DNA from: Nocardia aurea
Lineage (GTDB): Bacteria; Actinomycetota; Actinomycetes; Mycobacteriales; Mycobacteriaceae
Reading direction: 5' to 3'
NCBI RefSeq assembly: GCF_003123685.1
Contig: NZ_QCYJ01000127.1
Span: forward strand, 310,001-374,000
Length of the DNA stretch: 64,000 nucleotides
In this document: piece by piece, positions 1-9,104 of the stretch
Layout of the letters: the number at the start of each line of letters is the position of its first letter
How positions within the stretch are numbered: position 1 is the stretch's first letter
Notes under the pieces: generated by a model
Databases searched by the model: none
What the model was told of the DNA's origin: nothing
What the model saw: only the letters and a program-made list of their open reading frames with translations
Program-made: the position numbers and the translations under genes

Positions 1-859
1 GCGGCGCGAGCAGCGGTCCCATCAGGCCGAATTGCGAGAGGACGAACATGATCGGCGTATCCGAGGTCCCCGAGGAACCGCCCGCGATGGCTCGGCTCAG
101 TTCCCATTGCGGCCAGCCGTTGCGCGCCTGCCACAGCAGGGACGGCAGCCAGATCAGAACCGCGAGGCCGACCGCCGCAGGCAGATATCCGGTGGCGAAT
201 ATCGTGCGAGGTCCGACCACGAGAACACACGCGACGAGAACGACGACAGGCAAGATCAGCAGCATTTTGTTCTGCATGCCGAGACCCGCCACCGCACCGA
301 TCGCGAGCCACCACCGCGAATCGGCGCCGGACAGCGTGACCCGCGGACCGTCGGTGGTCACTTCGTCGTGCGTTTCCGAGGCTCGGCCGTCGGCGAGCGG
401 GTCCCTGTCGGCTGACGCAGCCCTGCCCGCGACGGCGTGATCGGCTGGCGCGCCGCGCAGCAACCGCACCGTGAGCAGGCAGATCACCGACCATGCCGCC
501 AGGTCGAACACCGCGGTGTTCAGCATGTGCCCGGCCCCGAGCGTCAGCGCCGCGCCGGCGACCGTGGCCGCCGCGAGAGCGCGCGCACCGCGTCCGCCCC
601 CGAACGCGCCCGCCATCCATCCGGCGCACAGGACAACCAGCGTCGCCGCCGCCAGCGCCGGCAACCGGAGCAGGACCAGTGAATCCGGGTCGATCGCCGT
701 CATCGCGCGTGCCAGCAGCGGCGTCAGCGGTGGCTGATCGGCGTATCCCCAATCCAGCCGTCGCCCCGCCGCCATGAAGTACAGCTCGTCGCGGTGGTAG
801 CCGTACCGGTTCGCGAACGCCGCGATGACCGCGGCGAAAATCCCCGCCACCCAGTACAT
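1..859 (-). CDS. GT39/PMT-type membrane glycosyltransferase, partial (C-terminus beyond the left edge)
   Basis: Translating the minus strand from ATG at 859 gives 286 open codons that run off the window, so only the N-terminal part is present. The first luminal loop has the acidic DELYF motif (residues 24-28) and a DQPPL motif (41-45). These are typical of the ArnT/PMT_2 superfamily, which transfers sugars from polyprenyl phosphates. Several hydrophobic helices follow (about 62-80, 90-140 and 195-250). A hydrophilic stretch near 150-185 separates helices and may be a cytoplasmic loop. The acceptor cannot be told from the sequence. The upstream ATG at 875 is out of frame. The gene diverges from the fadE operon. 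Confidence 0.8.
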   Translation of the reverse strand, partial: MYWVAGIFAAVIAAFANRYGYHRDELYFMAAGRRLDWGYADQPPLTPLLARAMTAIDPDSLVLLRLPALAAATLVVLCAGWMAGAFGGGRGARALAAATVAGAALTLGAGHMLNTAVFDLAAWSVICLLTVRLLRGAPADHAVAGRAASADRDPLADGRASETHDEVTTDGPRVTLSGADSRWWLAIGAVAGLGMQNKMLLILPVVVLVACVLVVGPRTIFATGYLPAAVGLAVLIWLPSLLWQARNGWPQWELSRAIAGGSSGTSDTPIMFVLSQFGLMGPLLAP

Positions 860-1059
860 TCGGCCACTCTCCCATGCTCGGACACAGTGCCGCCACCGGA
901 AATTTCCCACTAGTTCCGATTTACGCCCGTTCCATTGCCCGCCACCCCGTCATGCGGGAAACTCGCGGAGCGACCGACAATCGGACGGTTGTCCAGCTGT
1001 GTACCGGACATCACACCGGCACCCGGACAACAATCCGCACACATCGGCTCGACGCAGTT

Positions 1060-1096
1060 CTTACTCTGGAGTAAGATAGACTTACTCAGGAGTAAG
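1060..1096. promoter_or_regulatory. Twin palindromic operator of the fadE operon
   Basis: Two copies of the 16-base inverted repeat CTTACTCnGGAGTAAG lie at 1060-1075 and 1081-1096. The copies differ only at the first spacer base (TG or AG) and start 21 bases apart, close to two helical turns, so two dimers could bind the same face. The array ends 43 bases before the chosen start of the first acyl-CoA dehydrogenase, where it would overlap the promoter. The shape suggests a TetR-type lipid regulator; which one is unknown. Confidence 0.8.
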
Positions 1097-1139
1097 ATTG
1101 CTGGGAAAGATTCGCCCCGCCCCACCGGAGAAACAGGTG

Positions 1140-2531
1140 ATGATGAGCACTCGAGACAGCGCGACGAAGCGACGTCCTGATACGTCCGCCGTCGGCCTCA
1201 GCCAGCCCAAGCGGGACTGGATGGGCGCCGCGATGCGGGTGATGACCACCCTGACCGGGTCCGAACTCGTCGAGAAGTACAACCTGCGCAAACCGATCGA
1301 ACGGGCCACCTACGAAGGCACCAAGACCGGGTTCCGCACCCTCGGTGCGGCCACCCGCGCGTTCGGCAAGGTCGCGGGCGGGGGGCGTCCCAAGCGCCTG
1401 GCGAACAACGAATCGACGCGCAAAGACCTCTTCGACATCACCCCCTCCGACGAGCAGCAGATGATCGTGGAGACGGTGCGTGAATTCGCCGCCGAGATCC
1501 TGCGTCCCGCCGCTTTCGACGCCGACGCCGCGACCGCGGCCCCGCGCGACCTGCTCGAGCGCGCGGCCCAACTCGGCATCACCCTGATCAACGTGCCCGA
1601 GGAACTCGAAGGCGCGGCCTCCGAGCGCGGCGCGGTCACCAACTCGATGGTCGCCGAAGCGCTCGCGCACGGCGATATGGGACTGGCCCTGCCGATCCTG
1701 GCTCCCAGCGGCGTCACCGTCGCCCTCTCGCAGTGGGGCACCGACGCCCAGCAGCAGACCTACCTGCCCGCCTTCACCGGCGAGAACGTGCCGCAGGCCT
1801 CGGTCGTCATCTCCGAGCCGCGCGCCCTGTTCGACCCGTTCGCGCTCCAGACCAAGGCCACCCGCTCCCCCAGCGGCTACCGCCTCAACGGCGTGAAGAG
1901 CCTGGTCCCGGCCGCCGCCGACGCCGAGCTGTTCATCATCGCCGCCGAACTCGACGGCCGTCCCGCCCTGTTCATCGTCGAATCGGACGCACCCGGCCTG
2001 GTGGTGGAAGCCGACCCGAGCATGGGTCTGCGCGCCGCGGGACTCGGCCGACTGCTGCTCGACAATGTCGCGGTCGGCACCGACGCGATCCTCGGCGACG
2101 GCGACGCGGCGACCCGCGCCGAGGAATACGCGGACGCGGTCCGTCTGGCCCGCCTCGGCTGGGCCTCGCTCGCCGCGGGCACCGGCCAGGCCGTGCTCGA
2201 CTACGTGATTCCGTACGTGAACGAGCGCGAGGCGTTCGGCGAACCCATCTCGAACCGTCAGGCGGTCGCGTTCATGGTCGCCAATATCGCGATCGAACTC
2301 GACGGACTGCGGCTGGTCACCCTGCGCGGCGCCTCGCGCGCCGAACAGGGCCTGTCCTTCGCCCGCGAGGCCGCGTTGGCCCGCAAACTCGCCACCGACA
2401 AGGGCATGCAGATCGGTCTCGACGGCGTTCAGCTGCTCGGCGGCCACGGCTTCACCAAGGAACACCCGGTCGAGCGCTGGTACCGCGATCTGCGGTCCAT
2501 CGGCATCGCCGAAGGTGTCGTGCTCGTCTGA
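1140..2531 (+). CDS. fadE24: Acyl-CoA dehydrogenase, FadE24-like
   Basis: A 463-residue FAD-dependent acyl-CoA dehydrogenase, expected to catalyse alpha,beta-dehydrogenation of acyl-CoA in beta-oxidation. The first ~80 residues are a basic extension characteristic of FadE24-like proteins. The usual helical N-domain (~95-205), beta middle domain (~205-310) and C-terminal helical domain follow. Start ATG 1140 is chosen because GGAG at 1127-1130 precedes it; ATG 1143 is an alternative, and the TTG at 1098 abuts the operator and lacks a ribosome site. The next dehydrogenase follows after 35 bases, giving the fadE24-fadE23 order of mycobacteria. The two proteins probably work together, as mycobacterial ACADs often form heteromers. 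Confidence 0.85.
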   Translation: MMSTRDSATKRRPDTSAVGLSQPKRDWMGAAMRVMTTLTGSELVEKYNLRKPIERATYEGTKTGFRTLGAATRAFGKVAGGGRPKRLANNESTRKDLFDITPSDEQQMIVETVREFAAEILRPAAFDADAATAAPRDLLERAAQLGITLINVPEELEGAASERGAVTNSMVAEALAHGDMGLALPILAPSGVTVALSQWGTDAQQQTYLPAFTGENVPQASVVISEPRALFDPFALQTKATRSPSGYRLNGVKSLVPAAADAELFIIAAELDGRPALFIVESDAPGLVVEADPSMGLRAAGLGRLLLDNVAVGTDAILGDGDAATRAEEYADAVRLARLGWASLAAGTGQAVLDYVIPYVNEREAFGEPISNRQAVAFMVANIAIELDGLRLVTLRGASRAEQGLSFAREAALARKLATDKGMQIGLDGVQLLGGHGFTKEHPVERWYRDLRSIGIAEGVVLV

Positions 2532-2566
2532 CCCGGCCCGATCGCGTATTTCAGGAGACCTCACCC

Positions 2567-3796
2567 ATGATCAACCTCGAACTCCCCAAGAAACTGCGGG
2601 CCAGCGCCAACCAGGCCCACCAGGTCGCCCAGGAGATCTTCCGCCCGATCTCGCGCAAGTACGACCTCGCCGAGCACGACTACCCCGTCGAACTCGACGC
2701 CATGGCCGCCATGGTGGAAGGTCTCGCGGATTCGGGCACCCAGAAGATCGGCGGTGCGGCGGGTGGCCGGTCCGACGACAGCGCCAAGGACCCGCATTCG
2801 ACCGAACTGCTCGGCAACAGCAACGGCGGCAACATGTCCGCCCTGCTGAACGCGCTGGAAACCTCGTGGGGCGACGTCGGCCTCATGCTGTCGATCCCCT
2901 ACCAGGGCCTGGGCAACGCGGCCATCGCCGCCGTCGCCACCGACGAGCAGCTGGAACGTTTCGGCAAGGTGTGGGCCGCCATGGCCATCACCGAACCGTC
3001 CTTCGGCTCGGACTCTGCCGCCGTCACCACCACCGCCGTGCGCGACGGTGACGAATGGGTCCTCAACGGCGAGAAGATCTTCGTCACCGCCGGTCAGCGC
3101 TCCACCCACATCGTGGTGTGGGCGACCGTCGACAAGAGCCTCGGCCGCGCGGCCATCAAATCCTTCGTCGTCCCGCGCGACGCCCCCGGCCTCTCGGTGG
3201 CCCGCCTCGAGCACAAACTCGGCATCAAGGCCTCCGACACCGCCGTACTCCTGTTGCAGGACTGCCGTATCCCCGCCGACAACATCCTCGGCAGCCCGGA
3301 AGTCAACGTGGAGAAGGGTTTCGCCGGGGTCATGCAGACCTTCGACAACACCCGTCCACTGGTCGCCGCGATGGCCGTCGGCGTCGCCCGCGCCGCCCTC
3401 GAAGAGCTGCGGACCATCCTCACAGACGCGGGCGTCGAGATCTCCTACGACATCCCCGCGAACAACCAGCACGCCGCCGCCGCCGAATTCCTGCGCATGG
3501 AAGCCGATTACGAAGCGGCGTACCTGCTTTCACTGCGGGCCGCGTGGATGGCCGACAACAAGAAGCCGAACTCCCTCGAAGCCTCCATGTCCAAGGCCAA
3601 AGCCGGCCGCACCGGCACCGACGTCACCCTCAAGGCCGTCGAACTCGCCGGAGCCATCGGCTACTCCCAGCGCACGCTGTTGGAGAAGTGGGGTCGCGAC
3701 TCCAAGATCCTCGACATCTTCGAAGGCACCCAGCAGATCCAGCAGTTGATCGTGGCTCGCCGGATACTCGGGAAGACCAGTGCCGAGCTGAAATAA
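2567..3796 (+). CDS. fadE23: Acyl-CoA dehydrogenase, FadE23-like
   Basis: A 409-residue acyl-CoA dehydrogenase and the second gene of the operon. ATG 2567 is preceded by AGGAGA at 2552-2557. The protein begins MINLELPKKL, the typical FadE23 opening. The TEPSFGSD segment (~residues 143-150) is the conserved substrate/flavin loop of the middle domain. The C-terminal domain ends with an EGTQQIQQ helix, which carries FAD-contacting residues in this family. The reaction is the same class as its neighbour's, and the substrate chain is unknown. A strong intrinsic terminator follows 16 bases after the stop, so the operon ends here. Confidence 0.87.
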   Translation: MINLELPKKLRASANQAHQVAQEIFRPISRKYDLAEHDYPVELDAMAAMVEGLADSGTQKIGGAAGGRSDDSAKDPHSTELLGNSNGGNMSALLNALETSWGDVGLMLSIPYQGLGNAAIAAVATDEQLERFGKVWAAMAITEPSFGSDSAAVTTTAVRDGDEWVLNGEKIFVTAGQRSTHIVVWATVDKSLGRAAIKSFVVPRDAPGLSVARLEHKLGIKASDTAVLLLQDCRIPADNILGSPEVNVEKGFAGVMQTFDNTRPLVAAMAVGVARAALEELRTILTDAGVEISYDIPANNQHAAAAEFLRMEADYEAAYLLSLRAAWMADNKKPNSLEASMSKAKAGRTGTDVTLKAVELAGAIGYSQRTLLEKWGRDSKILDIFEGTQQIQQLIVARRILGKTSAELK

Positions 3797-3811
3797 GCAG
3801 TCGGACAACAG

Positions 3812-3854
3812 AAACCCGGTGCAGGTCGGATCATCGACCGGCACCGGGTTTTTG
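3812..3854 (+). terminator. Intrinsic terminator after the fadE operon
   Basis: An 11-bp perfect stem (AAACCCGGTGC pairing with GCACCGGGTTT) encloses a second GGTCG/CGACC stem and is followed by a run of T at 3849-3853. This is one of the few classic rho-independent terminators in the window. Confidence 0.9.
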
Positions 3855-4125
3855 TTCGTCACCGCCCATTTCACTCGCTCGCTCCGTCTGAGCCACCGCT
3901 GGGCCGTCATGAGCGAGCGAGACAACAGTTCTCGTTGCCCTGCATTCGATCTCGCGATATGCCATGATGGCAGGTTCGATCGAGAGCGAATCGGTCGAAG
4001 CTTATTTTCTGGGGGACCGAAGTGGAGTGCCACGAAGGCGTGCGTCGACCGACGCGCCGCGGCCGGAGTTCGATCGCACGACCTGGCCCGACAGTGTCGC
4101 CCACACGGATACGGGGGAGATATCC
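3855..4125. other. Intergenic promoter region before the DUF4328 gene
   Basis: No gene was found between the fadE terminator and the DUF4328 start. A TTGCCC / CATGAT pair (3937 to 3969) is a plausible promoter. GGGGGAGA at 4113-4120 is the ribosome site for ATG 4126. Confidence 0.45.
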
Positions 4126-4754
4126 ATGAACAGAACCATTGAGTCCCAGGGCATTCAGCGCTTGCGGGGGCACGCGCTGACTGCGTCGACCGCGGTGATC
4201 ATCGCCCTGCTCGGCCCGGTGGCCATTGCCGCCGCCACCCTGACCTTCGGCTCCAGCCAAGACACCTCCGAAGCCGAACTCGGCATGGGTCTGGTCGCGA
4301 TAGGTTTCCTGCTGACAGTCCTGGTATGGCCTGTTGCCGGAATACTGGTCATCCGATGGCTGGTACGCGCACGCGCGAACGCCGAACTACTGGCCCCGAC
4401 GGCCACCGCCTGTCGCCGGGGTGGGCGATCGCCGGGTGGCTCGTTCCCCTCGTGAATCTCGTCGTTCCGGCCCTCGTGGTCACCGATATCGTGCGGGCGA
4501 GCAACCCTACCGGCCGCAACCTCGGTGTGGTCGGCGTGTGGTGGAGCGCCTGGCTCGCGGCGCCGGTTCTGAACATCGTCGGAATCATCTCGCTGAACCA
4601 ACTCGGATTCCCCGCCGGAACAAATGTCCTCGCCCAATGCTTGCTGGCCGCGGCGGCGGCGTATATCACCGCGGCACTCTCGTTCCGGTCCCTGGCTCTC
4701 ACCATCGCCCGCTGGCAAGACGAACGGGTGACATCGTCGGCAGGGTGGGGATAA
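4126..4754 (+). pseudogene. DUF4328 membrane protein interrupted by a -1 frameshift
   Basis: Two overlapping frames together make one DUF4328-type membrane protein. The first frame (from ATG 4126, GGGGGAGA upstream) gives two transmembrane helices and the family motif WLVRARANAELL. It then drifts into an Arg/Gly-rich tail ending near 4455. The second frame supplies the expected continuation, PDGHRLSPGWAIAGWLVPL, and three more helices to 4754. The switch falls at about 4390-4397, inside CTGGCCCCGAC. One extra G there would restore NAELLGPDGHRLSP. The gene is therefore frameshifted in this sequence by mutation, sequencing error or, less likely, programmed shifting. The function of DUF4328 is unknown. 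Confidence 0.8.
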
Positions 4755-4800
4755 CGAACCGGACCTGCCGATTTCGGAGCACCACACTTCCTGACGCCTG

Positions 4801-4843
4801 CTGATATTTCCCAGCGCGTCGACGTCGCGCCGGGAAATATCAG
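4801..4843. terminator. Bidirectional hairpin between convergent genes
   Basis: A perfect 12-bp stem (CTGATATTTCCC with GGGAAATATCAG) has an inner GCGCG/CGCGC stem. It lies between the plus-strand DUF4328 gene and the minus-strand Tdi1-like gene. It has no T-run, like many actinobacterial terminators. Confidence 0.7.
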
Positions 4844-4946
4844 AGCCGGGAATTCGCGGTTGACTCATGGCGCCGTGCATCGCGTCCATATCGCCTGCCA
4901 CGATCGTGTCGGGGCCGAGTGGCACCGCTTGCGTTACCGGTTTCGG

Positions 4947-5402
4947 CTAGCGGATATCGATGTCGACTTCCGCGCCGGGCGGCAGCGTCGCCACCTGCTG
5001 GTGGATCTGGCCGGAGATGTTGAGGCTGACGGCGAAATCGAGGATGCGCAGATTCTCGATGGAGAGTTCGCCGCCGAGGATCGGGGGGTGATTGAAGTCG
5101 TAGACGGCGTCTTGGTCGGGGACGAGACCACTTTCGGCGGCGGCGACGGCCAACCCTGCCAGCAGATATTGCTCCATGCCGTCGGGGGTGTCGAGTTCGG
5201 CCTCGAGTTCGTCGGGGGTTTCCCACGGGCGGGTGAGTTCACCGTTGAGTGTGTCCAGCCACCACAGCCCGTCTTCGGCTTCGAAGAAGACATCGCCGAA
5301 AAGCGATGCGCACAGGGGTGTCTTGTCGTCGAGGCCTATCCATTTCCACGAACGGAGGCCTTCTTCGAACTGCTGCGCCGTGAACGGCTTGACTAGTTGC
5401 AC
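4947..5402 (-). CDS. T6SS immunity Tdi1 C-terminal domain (DUF1851-type) protein
   Basis: A 151-residue soluble protein. It carries the signature FGDVFFE followed by GLWWLDTLNGEL (about residues 35-55), then EQYLLAGLA and a C-terminal GGELSIENLRILDF segment. These match the Tdi1/GAD-related family, whose founding members are immunity proteins of type VI effectors. Many family members in actinobacteria have no T6SS, and none is visible here, so an immunity role is not supported by context. ATG 5402 is the first start in the frame. It converges with the DUF4328 gene across the hairpin at 4801-4843. Confidence 0.75.
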   Translation of the reverse strand: MQLVKPFTAQQFEEGLRSWKWIGLDDKTPLCASLFGDVFFEAEDGLWWLDTLNGELTRPWETPDELEAELDTPDGMEQYLLAGLAVAAAESGLVPDQDAVYDFNHPPILGGELSIENLRILDFAVSLNISGQIHQQVATLPPGAEVDIDIR

Positions 5403-5594
5403 ACCGCGACCCTACTCACGTTCACCGCCGATTCCGCCCGATACACGCGCGGCGCGTTCGGATTCTCCGAGGTTCACGCCGACTCAATTCTCGGCTGTGC
5501 GGGCGGTCGCCGGGTGTACGGAGTCTGTGGCATCGCCAGCCGATTCCGGTGCCGGATGACCATCCCGGAACACCTCGACCGCGGGCAATCGGGT

Positions 5595-6272
5595 TCAGCA
5601 GGTGAAGTATTCGCCCGCGTTCACCTCGCGCGGCACCGATTCCTCCGAGAGACAACCGAAGGGAATCACGCCCGCGTCGCTGACTCGGAAACCGGTTCCG
5701 GCGTCGGCGTTCACGCACAGCAGGCCGCTCGAATCCATCCGGCACCGGTTGCCGTGCAGGCTGATCCGGGAGCCGTAGGGCAGTTGGCTGCCGTATCCGC
5801 GCAGGAACGGCCCGGGGTCGCCGTGCAATCCGCCCACCGTCAAGGTCTGTCCGGAGAATTCCACCCAGCCGCCGACCCAGTTTCCCTGACGATCCGACGG
5901 CTGCGCGGGCGGATTCTTCAGGTCGACCAGGCAGACCAGGCTGTGACGGCCCTCGTGACCGTCGCTCATGCATTTGATCTTGCCGGTCGGGCTGGTGAAT
6001 GCCCGGTCACCGCTGTCGAGTTCGGTGCTCACACCGTCATCGGTGGTCGCCGTCGCGTATTTCGTGCCGCTGACCTCGGAACCCTCGTTCACCCACGACA
6101 CCACTTCCTTGATCGGAGCGCCGCTGCCCGGCGCGGCTTTCGCCGCCACCGACGTGGACGGCGCGACGGTCGCCGCGGGCGTCGAGGTAAGTGTCTCGTG
6201 CGAGGAATGATCGGTCGACGACGAGCAGGCCGCCGCGAGAAGAACCAGAGCCGCCAAGGCCGCGATACGCAT
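5595..6272 (-). CDS. Secreted lipoprotein of unknown function
   Basis: A 225-residue exported lipoprotein. The N-terminus has a basic-hydrophobic signal and the lipobox LAAAC with Cys16, the lipidation site. A Ser/Thr/Pro-rich linker (~17-50) follows. The folded part contains six cysteines (about 101, 114, 177, 186, 207 and 225), probably disulfide-bonded outside the membrane. I recognise no catalytic motif. A TAGGGT box just upstream of ATG 6272 suggests a leaderless or short-leader transcript. It diverges from the ArsR-like gene at 6452, which could regulate it. Confidence 0.75.
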   Translation of the reverse strand: MRIAALAALVLLAAACSSSTDHSSHETLTSTPAATVAPSTSVAAKAAPGSGAPIKEVVSWVNEGSEVSGTKYATATTDDGVSTELDSGDRAFTSPTGKIKCMSDGHEGRHSLVCLVDLKNPPAQPSDRQGNWVGGWVEFSGQTLTVGGLHGDPGPFLRGYGSQLPYGSRISLHGNRCRMDSSGLLCVNADAGTGFRVSDAGVIPFGCLSEESVPREVNAGEYFTC

Positions 6273-6451
6273 GCGTGCACCCTAGCTTCCCCGGCGCGAC
6301 GCCACGACAGGTGGCGGCACATCCCGAATCGTTCACGAATAGGCAAGGGAGCGGGCGGAATTGACGACATCGGCGACGGACGCGGGAGGCCGATCCGTGC
6401 GACGGGCGTCTGCCGTTGCAGGCGAAGGCGACACTCCCTAGTCTCGGTCGC

Positions 6452-6961
6452 GTGGATCTGGAAGGACGCGTCGCGGAACTGGAGCGCAGGATCGCGGCGC
6501 TCGAAGGCGGGCGCACGACACCCGCGCAGGCCGATACCGCACCCGGGGACGAACTCTGGGCGGTGAACCGGTTGCGCGCCGAGTTCTCCGGTTCCGGCGT
6601 GACCAACGGCGGCGTGCTCGTGACCGGCTCGGGACGGTTGCCCGCCGGGGACGAGTACGGGTGGCAGATGGCGTTCACCACCGACGACCTGCTGCTCGAC
6701 GACGCCGACGGCGCGGCCGAATGCCTTGCCGCACTGAGCAGTCCGGTGCGACTGCGGTTGCTACGAGCGATCCTGGCCGGACGTCGCACCGCCTCCGATC
6801 TCGCGGAACTCGACGGCGTCGGCACCTCGGCGCAGATCTACCATCACTTGCGGCAGTTGGCCGCAGTCGGCTGGTTGCAGACGGCGGGCCGTGGCCGATT
6901 CGAGGTGCCGAAAGGGCGCGTGGTTCCGCTGATGGTCGCGCTGGCCAGCGCCCGACGCTGA
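6452..6961 (+). CDS. ArsR-like winged-helix regulator with N-terminal coiled coil
   Basis: A 169-residue protein if GTG 6452 is the start; an upstream in-frame codon at 6416 is less likely because the predicted helix VAELERRIAALE begins right after 6452. After the short coiled coil comes a beta-like region (~40-85). The C-terminal winged helix has the ArsR pattern SSPVRLRLLRAIL, then ASDLAEL and the recognition helix TSAQIYHHLRQL. There are no metal-binding cysteine pairs, so the effector is probably not a thiophilic metal. It is divergent from the lipoprotein gene, its most likely target. Confidence 0.75.
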   Translation: MDLEGRVAELERRIAALEGGRTTPAQADTAPGDELWAVNRLRAEFSGSGVTNGGVLVTGSGRLPAGDEYGWQMAFTTDDLLLDDADGAAECLAALSSPVRLRLLRAILAGRRTASDLAELDGVGTSAQIYHHLRQLAAVGWLQTAGRGRFEVPKGRVVPLMVALASARR

Positions 6962-7342
6962 GCACGACTCGACGCACCGGATTTCGATCCGGCGGGGGGC
7001 GATGCGGCGCGTTCTTCTCCGACGGTTCCGGGTCGGCGGCAGCCCGACATCACACCGCCGGATCCGTCTCCGACGGAGCACGGACTGCGTGCCGACGGCC
7101 GATCGTCGGCCCCCTCCAAGGTCGAAGGCCCGGTCGGACATTCTTGTCGCCGACTGTAATCCTGCTCCGATAACCTCCGGATTCACCTTCCGGACTCACG
7201 ATTCCGGACAATTCACAACGCTTCGATATCCCATATTGTCGCTTCTACTGTGACCCGAGACACACCTTGCTACCGTGAGCGAACATGCCGTTCGGTCTCG
7301 CACGGCAGATGGTTCGGTGAGTTTGCTGTGGAGGTTTCCGCC
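6962..7342. other. Gap with a three-fold direct repeat upstream of the acyl-CoA synthetase
   Basis: No gene was found in this 380-base gap. Near its end three copies of TTCCGGA-n-TCAC-like sequence occur in the same direction (7175-7186, 7188-7199, 7202-7216), spaced 13-14 bases apart. They lie about 130 bases before the synthetase start and may be an activator or repressor site. Confidence 0.45.
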
Positions 7343-8968
7343 ATGAAGGTTGCGCACGCGGTCGAGGCCGTCAAGGCCATAGGGCTACTTCGCACCCGGG
7401 GGGTCACCGACCCTCGTAAACCGCTGGAGACATTGCGCACCATCAAGGAGTCCCAGGTCTTCGGCCCGCAGGCGACCTCGGTCCGGCATTCGGCCAGGGT
7501 CACCCCGGACGCTCCCGCTCTCGTCGACGAACGCGGCGAGCTGACCTACCGCCAACTGGACGAACAGTCCACCGCGATCGCCCGCGGGTTGCGCGCGGCG
7601 GGCATCACCCAGGGCACCGTCATCGGCGTGCTGTGCCGCGACCATCGCGGCCTGATCCTGACGATGGTCGCCGCGGGAAAGCTCGGCGTGCGGGTCGCCC
7701 TGATGAACACCGGCTTCGCCAAACCGCAGTTCGCCGCGGTGTGCGAGCGCGAACATGTCGAGGCGATGCTGCACGACAGCGAATTCCTCGGCCTGCTCGA
7801 CGCCCTACCGCCGGAGCTACCGCGCTATCTGACCTGGGTGGACGAAGGCACCGAGATCCCGGAGGGCGAGCAGTCCCTCGACGATCTGATCGCGGCCAAT
7901 TCCACCGAACCGCTGCCCAACCCGTCCAAGCCGGGCGGTTTCATCATCCTGACCAGCGGCACCACCGGTCTGCCCAAGGGCGCGCCCCGCAGCAAGACCT
8001 CCCCGCTGGCGACCGCGCAACTGGTCGACCTGCTCCCCTTCCCGAAGGGCGGAACCCAGGTCATCGTGTCGCCGATCTTCCACAGCACCGGGCTGGCGAC
8101 CTGGCTCGTCGGCGCGACGCTCGGCAACAAGGTGGTGCTGCGCCGCCGCTTCGACGCCGAGGCGACGCTGAAGATGATCGCCGACAACAAGGCCGAGATG
8201 CTGGTCGCGGTGCCGACGATGCTGCACCGGATGACCGAACTGCCCGCCGAGGTCCGCGCCGCCTACGACCTGTCTTCGCTGAAATCGATCGTCCTCGCCG
8301 GTTCGGCGCTGTCCCCCGAACTCAGCACCAAGGCCGCGGAGGTGTTCGGGCCGGTCGTCTACAACCTGTACGGGTCGACCGAATGCGCGGTCGCCACCGT
8401 CGCCTCGCCGCAGGATCTGGCGCTGGCGCCCGGGACGGTCGGGCGCGCGCCCATCACCTGCGAGGTGCGGCTCTACGACGACAACGGCAAGCGCGTCACC
8501 GACGTGGGCGTGACGGCGCGGATCTTCATTCGCAGCGGTGCCCCGTTCGAGGGCTACACCGACGGCCGCCACAAGCAGATCATCGACGGCTACATGTCCA
8601 GCGGCGATGTCGGCCATTTCGAGGAGCACGGCCTGCTCATGGTCGACGGCCGGGACGACGACATGATCGTCTCCGGCGGCGAGAACGTCTTCCCACAGGA
8701 GGTCGAGAACCTGCTGCTGGAACGACCCGATGTCTTCGACGCGGCCGTGGTCGGGGTCGACGACGCCGAATTCGGAAAACGCCTGCGCGCGTTCGTCGTC
8801 GCCGAACCGGGACACTCGCCCGACGCCGACGAGATCAAGGCCCACGTCAAGGAGAATCTGGCCCGCTACAAGGTTCCCCGCGAGGTCGTCTTCCTCGATG
8901 ACCTGCCCCGCAACACGACCGGGAAGTTGCTGCGGCGCGTACTCGTCGAATACGACGTGAAGGCGTAG
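7343..8968 (+). CDS. Acyl-CoA synthetase (FadD family), copy 1
   Basis: A 541-residue AMP-forming ligase that activates a fatty acid to its CoA thioester. The start is ATG 7343, with GGAGG at 7330-7334. It shows the ATP-binding loop SGTTGLPKGAP (~203), the YGSTECAV adenine-binding motif, the hinge GRDDDMIVSGGENVFP (~436) and the catalytic lysine of NTTGKLLRR (~527). It is strikingly similar along its whole length to the next gene, from TPDAPALVDERGELTYRQL onward, so the pair is a tandem duplication. The chain-length preference cannot be read from the sequence. Confidence 0.88.
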   Translation: MKVAHAVEAVKAIGLLRTRGVTDPRKPLETLRTIKESQVFGPQATSVRHSARVTPDAPALVDERGELTYRQLDEQSTAIARGLRAAGITQGTVIGVLCRDHRGLILTMVAAGKLGVRVALMNTGFAKPQFAAVCEREHVEAMLHDSEFLGLLDALPPELPRYLTWVDEGTEIPEGEQSLDDLIAANSTEPLPNPSKPGGFIILTSGTTGLPKGAPRSKTSPLATAQLVDLLPFPKGGTQVIVSPIFHSTGLATWLVGATLGNKVVLRRRFDAEATLKMIADNKAEMLVAVPTMLHRMTELPAEVRAAYDLSSLKSIVLAGSALSPELSTKAAEVFGPVVYNLYGSTECAVATVASPQDLALAPGTVGRAPITCEVRLYDDNGKRVTDVGVTARIFIRSGAPFEGYTDGRHKQIIDGYMSSGDVGHFEEHGLLMVDGRDDDMIVSGGENVFPQEVENLLLERPDVFDAAVVGVDDAEFGKRLRAFVVAEPGHSPDADEIKAHVKENLARYKVPREVVFLDDLPRNTTGKLLRRVLVEYDVKA

Positions 8969-9104
8969 AAAACAACCCGGTGTCTGAGACGACGACCGCC
9001 GGGCTCCAGAGTCGCTTGCTATTGTCGGCATCACACTGGATCCCGAGGTTGCGGTTCACTTCACCCCCAGTCTTTCGTGGGTGGATCGCGGAAGGTTGTT
9101 GTCG

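Noticed and set aside
4947..5402. Type VI secretion immunity gene as a sign of a T6SS island
   Set aside because: The domain is found in many bacteria without T6SS, and no secretion or effector gene is nearby.
5397..6566. 389-codon plus-strand ORF opposite the lipoprotein gene
   Set aside because: It is the antisense shadow of a clear lipoprotein with signal peptide and lipobox; its own product is Arg/Ala/Gly-rich without structure.
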